DNA from: Pseudomonadota bacterium
GTDB lineage: Bacteria > Myxococcota_A > Bradymonadia > Bradymonadales > GCA-2716585
Assembly (NCBI GenBank): GCA_005804885.1
Contig: SYOX01000050.1
Coordinates: 1-64,000, forward strand
Direction of reading: 5' to 3'
DNA length: 64,000 nt
Made by a program: the position numbers and the translations under genes. The notes beneath the pieces are model-generated. The model searched no databases. It was not told the DNA's origin and saw only the letters and a program-made list of their open reading frames with translations. Shown here one piece after another: positions 38,080 to 48,300 of the stretch. Positions within the stretch are counted from its first letter, which is position 1. Every line of letters begins with the position of its first letter.

Positions 38080-38580
38080 CCAACGCTCGACGATCGCCCC
38101 ACGCTCCTCGCACCGCCCCCTGCGGGGGACGGGCTCGTCGGGTGGGGCTAGAACGCTGACCGGTTTGACTCCCGTCGGCCAACGGGCCGACAACGCCGAT
38201 GCCGGCGTCGTCGATGCTCGGCGGGCCAAAGGCCCGCCTGTGCTCTCCTCCTTGGCCTCGACGCTGTCGGCCTCGCCGGCCTCGGTCCCTCAAACCAATC
38301 AGCGTTCTAGAAACTCGGGATGGGCTGCGCCCTGTCGGTCGCAGGCCAGCGGGCGGGTGAGTGCGGATCGAAGGGCCGGATCACCGCGTCGAAGTGGGCC
38401 TGTAGATTGGGGTTTTCGCTCTCCCTGGTGTCGACATCGGTCGTGCGCGGGCCTGCGACCGACAGGGCGCAGCCCCCCTGAAATTCTAGCCCCACCCGAC
38501 GAGCCCGTCCCCGGAGGGGCGGTGCGAGGAGTGTGGGGCGATCGTCGAGCGTGGGGTGATCGTGGAGCGTGGGGCGAGGG
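38080..38580. repeat. mosaic inverted-repeat element, copy B
   Basis: Outer arms about 38083-38152 / 38483-38545 near-perfect inverted repeats; nested arms TAGAACGCTGACCGGTTTGA (38149-38168) / TCAAACCAATCAGCGTTCTA (38290-38309); inner arms shared with copy A; hairpin GGCGGGCC-AAA-GGCCCGCC (38220-38238). Confidence 0.85.
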
Positions 38581-38656
38581 CTGGAGACACCGCCGTCGAT
38601 CTGCTAAGGATCGTGCCGTGGCAGGAGGCGAGCGCGGGGATGATCAGGAGGTCGCC

Positions 38657-39529
38657 GTGAGGGGAGGGGGGTGGGTCGGCGCGGCGGCGCTGGTGGGGAT
38701 CCTGTGGGCGGGGTCGGCGGCCTGGGCGCAGGAGTCGGAGGGGTCCTCGCTGCGCGAGGAGAACTTCGATCGGGCCACGATGGGCATGGGGAGGGTCAGG
38801 CTCGGGGTCTCGACCCCTCCCGAGCGCGGGTCGGCCCGTGGGGTGTCCTTCGAGGTGCTGGCGCCCTTCTTGATGGCGCCGCTGAGCGAGGAGGCCGAGG
38901 ACCACGACGCGCTCTGGTCGGTGGGGTTCTCGATCTTGAGGTTCGAGGATCTGGACCTCTCCGATGAGCTTCGGACGGAGAGCTCGCTGGGCGGGCTGCG
39001 CGTCGGGGTGCGCCACGACGCTCGGCTGTGGGGTGCGGAGACGGGGCTGGAGCTGATCACGGTGGCCTTCGATGAGCTCTTCGTCCTGAGCCCGACGCTG
39101 GGCCTGCGGATTGGAGATCCCGACGTCGTCATGTTCACGGCCCGGCTGGACATGCGGGGGCTCTTCGCCGTATCGACGAGCGAGACTGCGGAGCAGCGGC
39201 TGCGCCAGAACTACGACCTGCAGGCGGCCGTGGCGCTGCCCCTGAGCAAGATCCTGCACCTCCAGGGGCGATTGCGGCTGCGGGACGTGGCCGATCCCAG
39301 GTCGGACTCCTTCGGCGGCGCGTTCAGGCAGCGCGACGCGTGGCTCGTGGCCGGCTTCGAGGCGGCGATCGACGTCGACGTCAGGCTGCTGCCGCTCTTC
39401 GTGGGGTTCGGCTTCCGGGAGGTCTTTGAGCACGCCTACGGCGTCGAGGCGGTCGAGGCGCCGGGCCAGCAGTTCCTGGTCCTGGTCGAGACGACGCTGG
39501 GGATGGTCGGGACCTCGGGGCTCTGGTAG
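38657..39529 (+). CDS. secreted / membrane protein of unknown function
   Basis: GTG start giving signal peptide VRGGGWVGAAALVGILWAGSAAWAQ; amphipathic beta pattern; upstream ORF extension lies in the repeat element. Confidence 0.6.
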   Translation: MRGGGWVGAAALVGILWAGSAAWAQESEGSSLREENFDRATMGMGRVRLGVSTPPERGSARGVSFEVLAPFLMAPLSEEAEDHDALWSVGFSILRFEDLDLSDELRTESSLGGLRVGVRHDARLWGAETGLELITVAFDELFVLSPTLGLRIGDPDVVMFTARLDMRGLFAVSTSETAEQRLRQNYDLQAAVALPLSKILHLQGRLRLRDVADPRSDSFGGAFRQRDAWLVAGFEAAIDVDVRLLPLFVGFGFREVFEHAYGVEAVEAPGQQFLVLVETTLGMVGTSGLW

Positions 39530-39603
39530 TCGGGAGGGCGCGGTCGCCTTGAGCCGGCCAGGGGCCGGGCGGGGCGCGGTCTGGATGTGGGGAGGCGGTT
39601 GGA

Positions 39604-40581
39604 GTGGGCGAGGTGGTTGTGAAGGGCAAAGGGATCCTGGAGGACGTGACCAAGGCCGTTGGCAACACCCCGTTGGTGCGGCTGCGGAGGGTGGTGGAGG
39701 GGTGTCAGGCCGAGATCCTGGTCAAGATGGAGTCGATGAACCCGCTCTCCAGCGTCAAGGATCGGATCGGGGCCAGCATGGTGGAGGCGGCCGAGGCGGC
39801 GGGCAAGCTGGGGCCGGGGTCGGTGCTGATCGAGCCGACGAGCGGGAACACGGGGATCGCGCTGGCCTTCGTGGCGGCGGCCAGGGGCTATCGGCTCAAG
39901 CTGGTGATGCCGGACAGCTACAGCCAGGAGCGGCGGCTGATCTTCCGGGCGCTGGGCGCGGAGCTTGAGCTGACCCCGGGGCACCTTGGGATGCAAGGCG
40001 CGGTGGACAGGGCGCTGGCGCTGGCCGCGCGGCTCGACGACGCGCTGGTGTTGCAGCAGTTCGAGAACCCGGCCAACCCGGCGGCCCACGAGCGCTCGAC
40101 GGCCGAGGAGATCTGGCGCGACACCGAGGGCAAGATCGACGCGATCGCGACGGGCGTGGGGACGGGCGGGACGATCAGCGGGGTGACCCGGGGGCTGCGG
40201 AAAAAGAAGAGTGATTTCATGGCCTTCGCGATCGAGCCGGATCGGTGCGCGGTGATCTCGGGGGGGCCGCCGGGGCCGCACGAGATCCAGGGGCTCGGGG
40301 CCGGCTTCGTGCCTGGGAACCTCGACCGGGGCCTGCTCAACGGGGTCGTGCGGGTGACGGACGAGGAGGCCTTCGAGATGGCCCGCCGGCTGGCCAGGGA
40401 GGAGGGCCTGCTGGTGGGGATCTCCTCGGGGGCCAACGTGGTCGGGGCGCTCAAGGTGGCGCGGCTGCCGATGATGAAGGGGCGCCGTATCGTGACGGTG
40501 TGCTGCTCGGCCGGCGAGCGCTACCTGTCGACGAGGCTCTTTGAGCATCTGCGGAGCGCGGACCTGGAGGGCGAGTCATGA
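39604..40581 (+). CDS. cysK: cysteine synthase (O-acetylserine sulfhydrylase)
   Basis: VGNTPLVRLRR, NPLSSVKDRIG, EPTSGNTGIALAFVAA, TGVGTGGTISGV, VGISSGANV. Confidence 0.93.
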   Translation: MGEVVVKGKGILEDVTKAVGNTPLVRLRRVVEGCQAEILVKMESMNPLSSVKDRIGASMVEAAEAAGKLGPGSVLIEPTSGNTGIALAFVAAARGYRLKLVMPDSYSQERRLIFRALGAELELTPGHLGMQGAVDRALALAARLDDALVLQQFENPANPAAHERSTAEEIWRDTEGKIDAIATGVGTGGTISGVTRGLRKKKSDFMAFAIEPDRCAVISGGPPGPHEIQGLGAGFVPGNLDRGLLNGVVRVTDEEAFEMARRLAREEGLLVGISSGANVVGALKVARLPMMKGRRIVTVCCSAGERYLSTRLFEHLRSADLEGES

Positions 40582-41372
40582 ACTGGGGAGAGCGTCAGCG
40601 AACGCAGGTGAAGGTGACGCCGCCGACGCTGCCGGAGCCAGGGCTCCAGGGGATGCTGGCGATGATCCGGGAGGACATCGAGGCGGTGCGCGGCAATGAT
40701 CCGGCGGCGCGCGACCGGATTGAGATCCTGACCTCCTACCCGGGCTTGCACGCCATCTGGATGCACCGGGTGGCGCACGCGCTGTGGGGTGTGGGGATGA
40801 CGACGCGGGCCCGGATGGTGTCGAACCTGACGCGGGCGATCACGGGCGTCGAGATCCACCCTGGGGCGGTGCTGGGGCGCCGTGTGTTCATCGACCACGG
40901 GATGGGGGTGGTGATCGGGGAGACGGCGGTCGTGGGCGATGACTGCCTGATCTACAAGGGGGTGGTGCTCGGCGGCACGTCGCTGGAGCGCACCAAGCGG
41001 CACCCGACGCTGGGCGCGGGGGTGGTGGTGGGCTCCAACGCCTGCATCCTGGGTCGTGTGATGATCGGCGACGGGGCCAAGGTCGGCTCGTGCTCGGTGG
41101 TGATCCGCGACATGCCCGCGGGGGCGACGGCGGTGGGCGTCCCTGGTCGGATCGTGTCGACCACGGAGTCGCACGGGCCGCTGGACCACGGGGATCTGCC
41201 CGATCCGATCGCGACGGTGCTACGGGCGCTTCTGGAGCAGGTCGAGGGCCTCAGCGAGCGGATCGAGGCGCTGGAGGGCGTCCAGAGCGCCGATCACCGG
41301 GAGGAGGAGGCGGAGCTGCGCGCGATGAGGGCCGAGCTGGCGGCCGTGATCTACGAGGACTTCGGGGACTGA
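40578..41372 (+). CDS. cysE: serine O-acetyltransferase
   Basis: HAIWMHRVAHALW, GVEIHPGAVLGRRVFIDHGMGVVIGETAVVGDDCLIYKGVVLGGT hexapeptide repeats; ATGA overlap with cysK. Confidence 0.93.
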   Translation: MNWGERQRTQVKVTPPTLPEPGLQGMLAMIREDIEAVRGNDPAARDRIEILTSYPGLHAIWMHRVAHALWGVGMTTRARMVSNLTRAITGVEIHPGAVLGRRVFIDHGMGVVIGETAVVGDDCLIYKGVVLGGTSLERTKRHPTLGAGVVVGSNACILGRVMIGDGAKVGSCSVVIRDMPAGATAVGVPGRIVSTTESHGPLDHGDLPDPIATVLRALLEQVEGLSERIEALEGVQSADHREEEAELRAMRAELAAVIYEDFGD

Positions 41373-41465
41373 GCGCCCGCCCAAGGCCCGGATTGACGAA
41401 AGGCGCGGGCTGTTCTATCAAGCTGCACACGAGACGGGCGCGCGACGCGAGAGCAGGAGACGAAC

Positions 41466-43781
41466 GTGAACACCGAGAGCACCACCCCCGAGACCGAGCT
41501 GGAGACCTCCCTGATGGAGGCCGAGGGCGTTCATCAGGACGATATTAAACTGGACGACGCCCAGAGGGGCGCCGGTGAGGGTGAGCACGACGGTGAGGAC
41601 GAGGCCGGGGAGGCTCGGGAGCTTGAGCCTGGCGTCTTCTGGTCGGCGAGGGTCGAGGAGATCGGCCAGGAGCGCGTGGTGGTGTCGCTGGGCGACGGGG
41701 CCCAGGGGGTCTTCGACGTGCGCGAGGCCAGGGCGGCGGACAAGTCCTTCATGATCAAGGTCGGCGATGAGATCGAGGTGCTCGTCGACGAGAAGGCGCC
41801 GGAGGGCGTCTGGCTCGTGTCGATGGAGAAGGCCGAGAAGGTGAGGGTCTTCAACCGCCTCACGAAGCTGGCCAAGGAGCGGACGACGGTCAAGGGGGTG
41901 ATCACGCGGCAGGTGCGCGGGGGTCTGTCGGTGGACATCGGCGTGAGGGCCTTCTTGCCAGGTCAAGAGTCGGGCTTCCGCCGCGAGGACGCCCAGCGCG
42001 TGATCGGCCAGCGGATCATCTGTCAGATCCAGAGCTTCGATCGGCAAAAAGGCGAGGTGGTGCTGACGCGCAAGTCGCTGGTGGAGAAGGCCGACAAGGC
42101 GGCCAAGGCGGCGCTCTACGAGCGGATCAAGGTGGGGGACGTGGTCACCGGCGTCGTCTCGAGCGTGACGAAGTTCGGGGCCTTCGTGGACATCGGCGGG
42201 TCGGACGGGCTGCTGCACGCCACGGAGATGAGCTGGGATCGGGTCGGGGACCCGGCCTCGGTGGTGTCGGTGGGCGACGAGCTGGAGGTCCAGATCATCG
42301 AGCTGGACAGCAAGAAGGATCGGATCGGGCTGTCGCGCAAGGCGCTGGTGCCCAACCCCTGGCTGACCTTCGCCGCCGATCACCCGGAGGGGTCCAGGGC
42401 CTCTGGCGTGGTCACGTCGCTGACGGACTTCGGGGCCTTCGTGGACATCGGCGGGGTCGAGGGGCTGGTGCACGTCAGCGAGCTGAGCTGGGATCGCAAC
42501 GTGCGGAGCGCCAAGGGCTTTCTGGAGAAGGGCCAGAAGGTGGAGGTCTTCATCAAGGAGTTCGACGTCGAGAACCAGCGCATCAGCCTGAGCCTCAAGC
42601 GCCTTGAAGAGAACCCCTGGTCGTCGCTGGTCAAGAGTCTGGAGGTGGGCGGTCGGGTCAAGGGCAAGGTGCGCAGCGTCGTCGACTTCGGCGTCTTCGT
42701 CGAGGTGCTGCCCGGCGTCGAGGGCCTGCTCCACGTCTCGGATCTGTCCTGGACCGAGCGGCTCTCCACGCCCCACGACTTCCGCGACTTTCAGGAGGGC
42801 GAGGAGGTCGAGGTCGTCGTGCTGGGCATCGACATGGATCGCGGCCGGGTGAGCCTGGGCGTCAAGCAGCTGACCAGGGAGCCCTGGGAGGCCGCCGGCG
42901 AGGGGTTGCGCAAGGGCGGGGTGCTGGAGGTGACGATCGTGCGGACGATGCCCTTCGGGGCCTTCGCGACGATCGTGCCGGGCCTTGAGGGGCTCATCCA
43001 CGTCTCCGAGCTGGCCGTCGACAGGGTCGACAGAGTCGAGGACGTCGTCAAGCCCGGCCAGACGGTCAAGGTCCGCGTGCTGGAGGCCGATCGCAAGAAG
43101 GGCAAGGTGTCGCTGTCGATCAAGGCCTTCTTGACGGAGGAGGGCGGCGCGATGACCTCCTACACCGAGCAGTCCACCGGCGGGACCTCCTTCGGTGCGC
43201 TGCTCAAGGCGCAGGGGCTGGTCCAGGGCGAGCCCGAGGCGCCTGCGCCCAAGGCGCCTGGGCCCAAGGCGAAGGCCGTCAAGGCAAAGGCCGCCGCGCC
43301 CGAAGCGGTCGCCGAGGCCGCTGCGCCTGAGGAGATCGTCGAGGCCGCCGCGTCCGAAGCGATCGCCGAGGCCGCCGAGGCCGTCGCGCCCGAGGCCGCC
43401 GAGGCCCTCGCGCCCGAGGCGGGCGCCGAGTCTGTCGAGGCCGTTGAGGCGGAGGTGGTCGCGCCCGAGGAGGTCATCGAGGCCGAATCGAGCGCCAAGG
43501 CCGCCCCGGTCGAGGCGGAGGTGGTCGCGTCCGAAGAGATCGCCGAGGCCGTCGAGGCCGGGGCCGCCGAGCCTGAGGCGAGCGCCGAGGTCGAGGCGAG
43601 CTCTGAGCCCGAGGCGAGCGCCGAGGCCGCTGAAGCCGAGGCGAGCGCCGAGGCTGGCTCTGAGGTCGGGGCGAGCGATGAGTCCGCCGAGGCCGTCGAG
43701 GCGGAGGCCTCCGAGGCCGAGCCTGCCGGGTCCGGCGAGTCCGATGAGGCCGCTGTCGATGTGACCGAGGAGCCCTCCTGA
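41466..43781 (+). CDS. rpsA: S1 RNA-binding repeat protein (ribosomal protein S1-like) with Glu/Ala-rich tail
   Basis: About six S1 motifs (e.g. GVVTSLTDFGAFVDIGGVEGLVHVSELSWDR); ~190-aa low-complexity E/A/V/P tail; GTG start. Confidence 0.85.
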   Translation: MNTESTTPETELETSLMEAEGVHQDDIKLDDAQRGAGEGEHDGEDEAGEARELEPGVFWSARVEEIGQERVVVSLGDGAQGVFDVREARAADKSFMIKVGDEIEVLVDEKAPEGVWLVSMEKAEKVRVFNRLTKLAKERTTVKGVITRQVRGGLSVDIGVRAFLPGQESGFRREDAQRVIGQRIICQIQSFDRQKGEVVLTRKSLVEKADKAAKAALYERIKVGDVVTGVVSSVTKFGAFVDIGGSDGLLHATEMSWDRVGDPASVVSVGDELEVQIIELDSKKDRIGLSRKALVPNPWLTFAADHPEGSRASGVVTSLTDFGAFVDIGGVEGLVHVSELSWDRNVRSAKGFLEKGQKVEVFIKEFDVENQRISLSLKRLEENPWSSLVKSLEVGGRVKGKVRSVVDFGVFVEVLPGVEGLLHVSDLSWTERLSTPHDFRDFQEGEEVEVVVLGIDMDRGRVSLGVKQLTREPWEAAGEGLRKGGVLEVTIVRTMPFGAFATIVPGLEGLIHVSELAVDRVDRVEDVVKPGQTVKVRVLEADRKKGKVSLSIKAFLTEEGGAMTSYTEQSTGGTSFGALLKAQGLVQGEPEAPAPKAPGPKAKAVKAKAAAPEAVAEAAAPEEIVEAAASEAIAEAAEAVAPEAAEALAPEAGAESVEAVEAEVVAPEEVIEAESSAKAAPVEAEVVASEEIAEAVEAGAAEPEASAEVEASSEPEASAEAAEAEASAEAGSEVGASDESAEAVEAEASEAEPAGSGESDEAAVDVTEEPS

Positions 43782-43976
43782 TCCTTCCGCCGAGCGGGGT
43801 CGCGGGCCGCCCCTGGAAGACCCCGATGGCGTCGTCGAAGCCGACGCGTTGCCGTCGACGTGTCGGCCGAGCGAGCTGATCTGGCGCGCTCGACATCTCC
43901 CTCGTCGAGGTCGAATCTCCTCGCCTGCTGGCCCTGAGGGGCGGCGCTCGCCGCTGGCGCCTGTACGCCGATTCCG

Positions 43977-44726
43977 ATGACGATTCAACATGTTGCAGAT
44001 CACGTCTACCTCCACCCCGGGCCTCTGAGGGCGGCGCGCTTCGTGGCGCGGCCGCACCGCTTCTGCGTGGAGGCGAGGCTGGAGGAGGGGGGCGCGGCGA
44101 TCGCGTGCCACCTGGCCGATCCGGGGCGCCTGGAGGGGCTGCTTGTGCCTGGGGCGGCGCTGCGGGTGCTGGGGCCCTTCGGCCCGCCGCGGAAGCTGGC
44201 CTGGAGCGCGGCGCTGGTCGAGGTCGGCGGCGTCTGGGTCAACCTGGTCACGACCGTGCCCAACGTGCTCTTCGAGGGGCTGTTGAGGGCGGGGCACCTG
44301 CCGGGGGTGGCGATCCCGGAGCGGATCGAGGCGGTCGAGCGGGAGGTGTCGATCGGGGGCAGCCGGATCGACTTCCGCGTTCATGACGACGAGGGGCCGT
44401 GTCTGGTCGAGGTCAAGAGCGTGACCTTCGAGGCCGGGGCAGGGGTGGGGCGCTTCCCGGACGCGCCGTCGGCCAGGGCCAGGCGGCACGTCCGGGAGCT
44501 GGGAGAGCGCGCGCTGCGGGGCGAGCGGGCCGCGGTGGTCTTCATCACGGGGCGCGGGGATCTGTCGAGCGTCGCGCCGGCCGAGGCGGTGGACCCGGAC
44601 TTCGCCGAGGCGCTGCGCGAGGCCGCCGCGGCCGGGGTGTCGCTCCACGGCCTGCGCTTGACCTTCGACGAGGTGGGGGCGGGCGATCCGGCCCCGATCC
44701 CGGTGAGGACAGGCGAGCCGCCTTGA
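43977..44726 (+). CDS. sfsA: SfsA family protein (DNA-binding / sugar fermentation stimulation)
   Basis: ARFVARPHRFCVEARLEEGG..CHLADPGRLEGLL, SRIDFRVHDDEGPCLVEVKSVT, GRFPDAPSARARRHVRELGE. Confidence 0.9.
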   Translation: MTIQHVADHVYLHPGPLRAARFVARPHRFCVEARLEEGGAAIACHLADPGRLEGLLVPGAALRVLGPFGPPRKLAWSAALVEVGGVWVNLVTTVPNVLFEGLLRAGHLPGVAIPERIEAVEREVSIGGSRIDFRVHDDEGPCLVEVKSVTFEAGAGVGRFPDAPSARARRHVRELGERALRGERAAVVFITGRGDLSSVAPAEAVDPDFAEALREAAAAGVSLHGLRLTFDEVGAGDPAPIPVRTGEPP

Positions 44727-44757
44727 GCGGGGGAGCGCGGCGGCGCTGGCGGGCGCG

Positions 44758-45180
44758 TCAGGCGGGGAAGCGCTCGGCGAAGAAGGCGGCGAGCCGATCC
44801 CGGATGGCGGCGCGGGCGACGCGGAAGCGCTGGAGCTGGTCCTCGTCGCTCTCGTCGTCGAAGCCGGCGGGGTCCTGGATGGGCCAGTGGAGGCGCTCGA
44901 CGGCGCGGGGGAAGATGGGGCAGACCTCCTCGGCGCAGAGGGTGACGACGAGGTCGATGTCGTCCAGGGGGAGGTCGTCGGTGGACTTGGAGGAGTGGGA
45001 GGTGATGTCGATCCCAAGCTCCCGCATGGCGGCGATGGCCTGAGGGCGCACCCTGGTGGGGACGCTGCCGGCGCTGTAGATGGTGACGCCCTCGGGGGCC
45101 ATGTCGCGGGCCAGGCCCTCGGCCATCTGGCTGCGGGCCGAGTTCGCCACGCACATGAAGAGGATGATCTTGGGGGTCAT
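44758..45180 (-). CDS. arsenate reductase / low-MW protein-tyrosine-phosphatase-like (thioredoxin-type ArsC)
   Basis: [17 protein letters not shown] (CX5R), [33 protein letters not shown]. Confidence 0.85.
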   Translation of the reverse strand: MTPKIILFMCVANSARSQMAEGLARDMAPEGVTIYSAGSVPTRVRPQAIAAMRELGIDITSHSSKSTDDLPLDDIDLVVTLCAEEVCPIFPRAVERLHWPIQDPAGFDDESDEDQLQRFRVARAAIRDRLAAFFAERFPA

Positions 45181-45365
45181 GGTTGCTCTCGGGTGTTTTG
45201 GCGTCGTCGGCCGTCGAGGGGCCATGAAACACCGAGCGGCCTTGAAGTTCAAGGGCGGGTCGGTGGGCGCTTTGCGCGCGGGCGCAATGATCTTATGATG
45301 GGGACATGGCAGGCGCCGCGTTCTCGGCTTGGAGCGCGCAACCCACTGAGAGAGATCTCGATCCC

Positions 45366-48300
45366 ATGGAAAACGCTCTGGACTTCCGCGATGAGCAGGA
45401 GAAGGTCGAGCCCTCCCCTTTGATGGAGGCGGGGCTGGAGGAGCCGCAGCAGGACACGAAGATCGAGGACACGCTGGCGCAGTCGGTCACGCCGACGAGC
45501 ACGCCGGAGCAGGCCGCGCAGGTGGTCGGTCAGTTCTCGCCGGAGCAGCAGCAGCAGTCCTTGATGTGGCTCAACAGCCACCGCGGGGCGCTCTTTGCCA
45601 GCCAGGTGGCGTCGATCCTGGACGGAACGGGCAGCGTGATCGACAAGCAGCTTGAGTCGCTGGGGGCCTCGGCGGGTCAGGCGGCGGGTCAGGCGGCCAG
45701 CGGCTTCCAGTTCGGGATCGCGGAGCAGACGGCGGCCGATCAGCAAAAAGACAAGAAGTACGCGGGCAAGGAGACGCTGGCGACCTACACCGATCCGCTC
45801 ATGGGGCAGTTCCAGGTGCTCTTTGACGTGGACCAGGGGGTCAGCGCCTCGTTGATGGACGGGGTGGTGACGGTCTTTGCGAAGTCGGGCTTGACGCTAA
45901 GGACGCCGCAGGGGTTGCCGGACGTGACGATCAAGCTCGTCCGGGTGGATCTGAAGACGGGCGCGGCGTCGATCGTGAGCGATCCGAAGATCGGGGCCTT
46001 CGAGGAGCGGCTGATTACGGAGGGTTTGAGGTCGAGCTTGCTGGCGGGCGTGGGGAAGATGGACTCGCAGGCGGATCTGGCCACGACCTTGGGGCTGGAG
46101 GTCAACAAGGAGGGCAAGATCCCGCTCTACGAGTCCGTCTGGGCGGACGTGTATCTGGACGCGAGCGCGGCGATCACGACGACGATGTCGGACAGCAAGG
46201 TGACGCTGCACTTCAGCGAGCCGATCTTCTGCGACATCCTCGGGCCGGTGAACCTGCACATCATGGCGATCGCGTACGACTTCCGGACGGCTTCGATCGA
46301 CTTGATCCCCCCGGCGACGGGCGGCGCGGTCGGGGTGGTGCTGGAGGAGTACGCCAGCCAGCTGGGGGAGGGCTTCGCCAACGACTTCATCCGGAGCAAG
46401 ATGCCGGCGGCGATGAAGGTGGCCGGCTACAGCCCGAAGAAGGATCCGAAGCTGACGGAGAACTTCAACGCGCTGCTGACCAACCTGGGGGTGTCCAAGG
46501 GGGACAAGTCCGAGGTGGACAAGGCGCGGGCGGCCGAGGAGGTCAAGGAGGCCAGGGGGGCAGCGCCGGCGGCCGACGCGGGGTCGGGAGGTTCGGGCGC
46601 CGAGGGTCCGCAGTGCGCGCCCCTGGAGGGCGACTTCGTGCCCTTGTACACGGTGAGCACGGCCTCGGGGACGATCGCGCTGGCGGTCGACAAGGGCGAC
46701 GCCTTCGACGTGAGCAAGTCGGCCACGGAGATCCGGCTGGGGGCCTCCAGGGGGATCTACGTGGTGGCGCCGGGTGCGCCCTACCTGTCGGAGCTGCGGA
46801 TCTTCGACGTGCGCTACGGGCTGGCCGACGGCAAGATCCAGATCAGCGCCTCGGAGGAGGTCGGGGAGCTGGTCACGGAGGTGCTGGAGTCGCTGATCCG
46901 CACCCAGGTGCTGCCCAGGATGCCCGGCGAGGTGCTCAGCAAGCTCGGGGTGGGCAAGGACCCGTCGCAGATGGAGGAGTCCGGCGACGAGGAGGTGCTC
47001 TACGCGGTCGAGGCGCCGGGGCTGGGCCAGGTGCAGGTGATGGCCGACGCCTCCGACACGGTGAAGATCTCGCGGGGCGAGACGCGCCTGGAGATCGCGT
47101 CGGCCAAGGGCGTGCGGCTGCGGGTGCTGGGCGCGGACTGGATCCCGGATCTGGTCATCGGGCTGCTGGCCTACGACACGGAGACCGGGCAGGTCGCCAT
47201 CGAGCCGCCGTCGGGCGGCGAGCGTCTGGACGCAGGGCCGCTGACGGAGAAGATCGTCGAGGCGATCATGCGCACGCAGCTCTTGCCGCTCTTGCCGGGG
47301 GAGGTGCGGGACTCGGCGGGGCTGGAGTCCTCGAAGGATCCGACGGCGGTGCCGGAGGCGCAGGGCAATGTGATCGTGAGCGACACCTGGGGTCCGCTCG
47401 GGCAGGTGGACGTCTCGCTGGCGCCGGGCGACACGATCGGCTTCAAGAACGGGCCGGAGGGCGCGGTGGCGACCATCAGCCAGGGCTTGATGGTGCGTGC
47501 GCCCTCGCTGGGCTTCGTGGTGCGGATCTTCGAGCTGGGCTACGATCCTGTGACGAAGAAGGTCACGACGCGCTCGGAGCCGAAGCTGGGCAGCTACGAG
47601 GAGGCGCTGATCGGGGGCGCGCTCGGCGAGTTCGTCATGCCGCAGCTGCAGGCCTGGATCGCGACCCACGACGAGGATCTGACCGACAAGCTGACGGTCT
47701 TGTATCGATCCGAGATCGAGGGCTTCGGCCAGTACAAGATCTGCGTCGAGGCCGGCGACTCGGTCCAGCTCCAGCAGGACGACGCGTCGCTGACCTTGAG
47801 CAGTTCGAAGGGGATCTTCTGGATGTCCGAAGGCGGCGACATCCAGAAGGTGTTGCCCTCCAACCGGATCACGCAGATCAGGCTGGACCTGAACACCGGC
47901 GAGATGACGATCAACGCCCGCTCGGGGGTGGGCCTGCTGGGCGAGCGCATCGCGACGCGCTTCTTGCAGTTCATGGCGCTGCCGCAGATCGACCCGGCGC
48001 TGCGCGAAAAGCTCTTCGGGGGCAAGGATCCGCTGCAGAAGGAGGAGGCCAAGGTGCCCGGGGCGCTCGGCAATGTGCTCTGGGAGGGGGATCTGGGCGG
48101 GCTGGGGCCGATCGACGTCTCGATCAAGGACGGCGACACGCTCGGGGTCGCGCAAGGCCCCGAGGGCATCAAGATCAACGTCGGGGGCGGCGTGCGCGTG
48201 CGGCTGCCGAAGATGGGGTTGACGGCGCGGATCTTCGAACTGGGCTATGACCCGCAGACGGGCAAGCTGACGGCGAAGTCCGATCCGCCCATGGGGCCCT

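Noticed and set aside
28440-38580. CRISPR array interpretation of the repeats
   Set aside because: Repeats are inverted and nested, not regularly spaced direct repeats with unique spacers; no cas genes seen.
38165-38656. N-terminal extension of the 38165-39529 ORF
   Set aside because: Encoded by repeat copy B (VRGVWGDRRAWGDRGAWGEG); a signal peptide starts at GTG 38657.
41418-45017. 1199-aa minus-strand ORF
   Set aside because: Runs antisense to rpsA-like and sfsA genes with well-recognised motifs on +.
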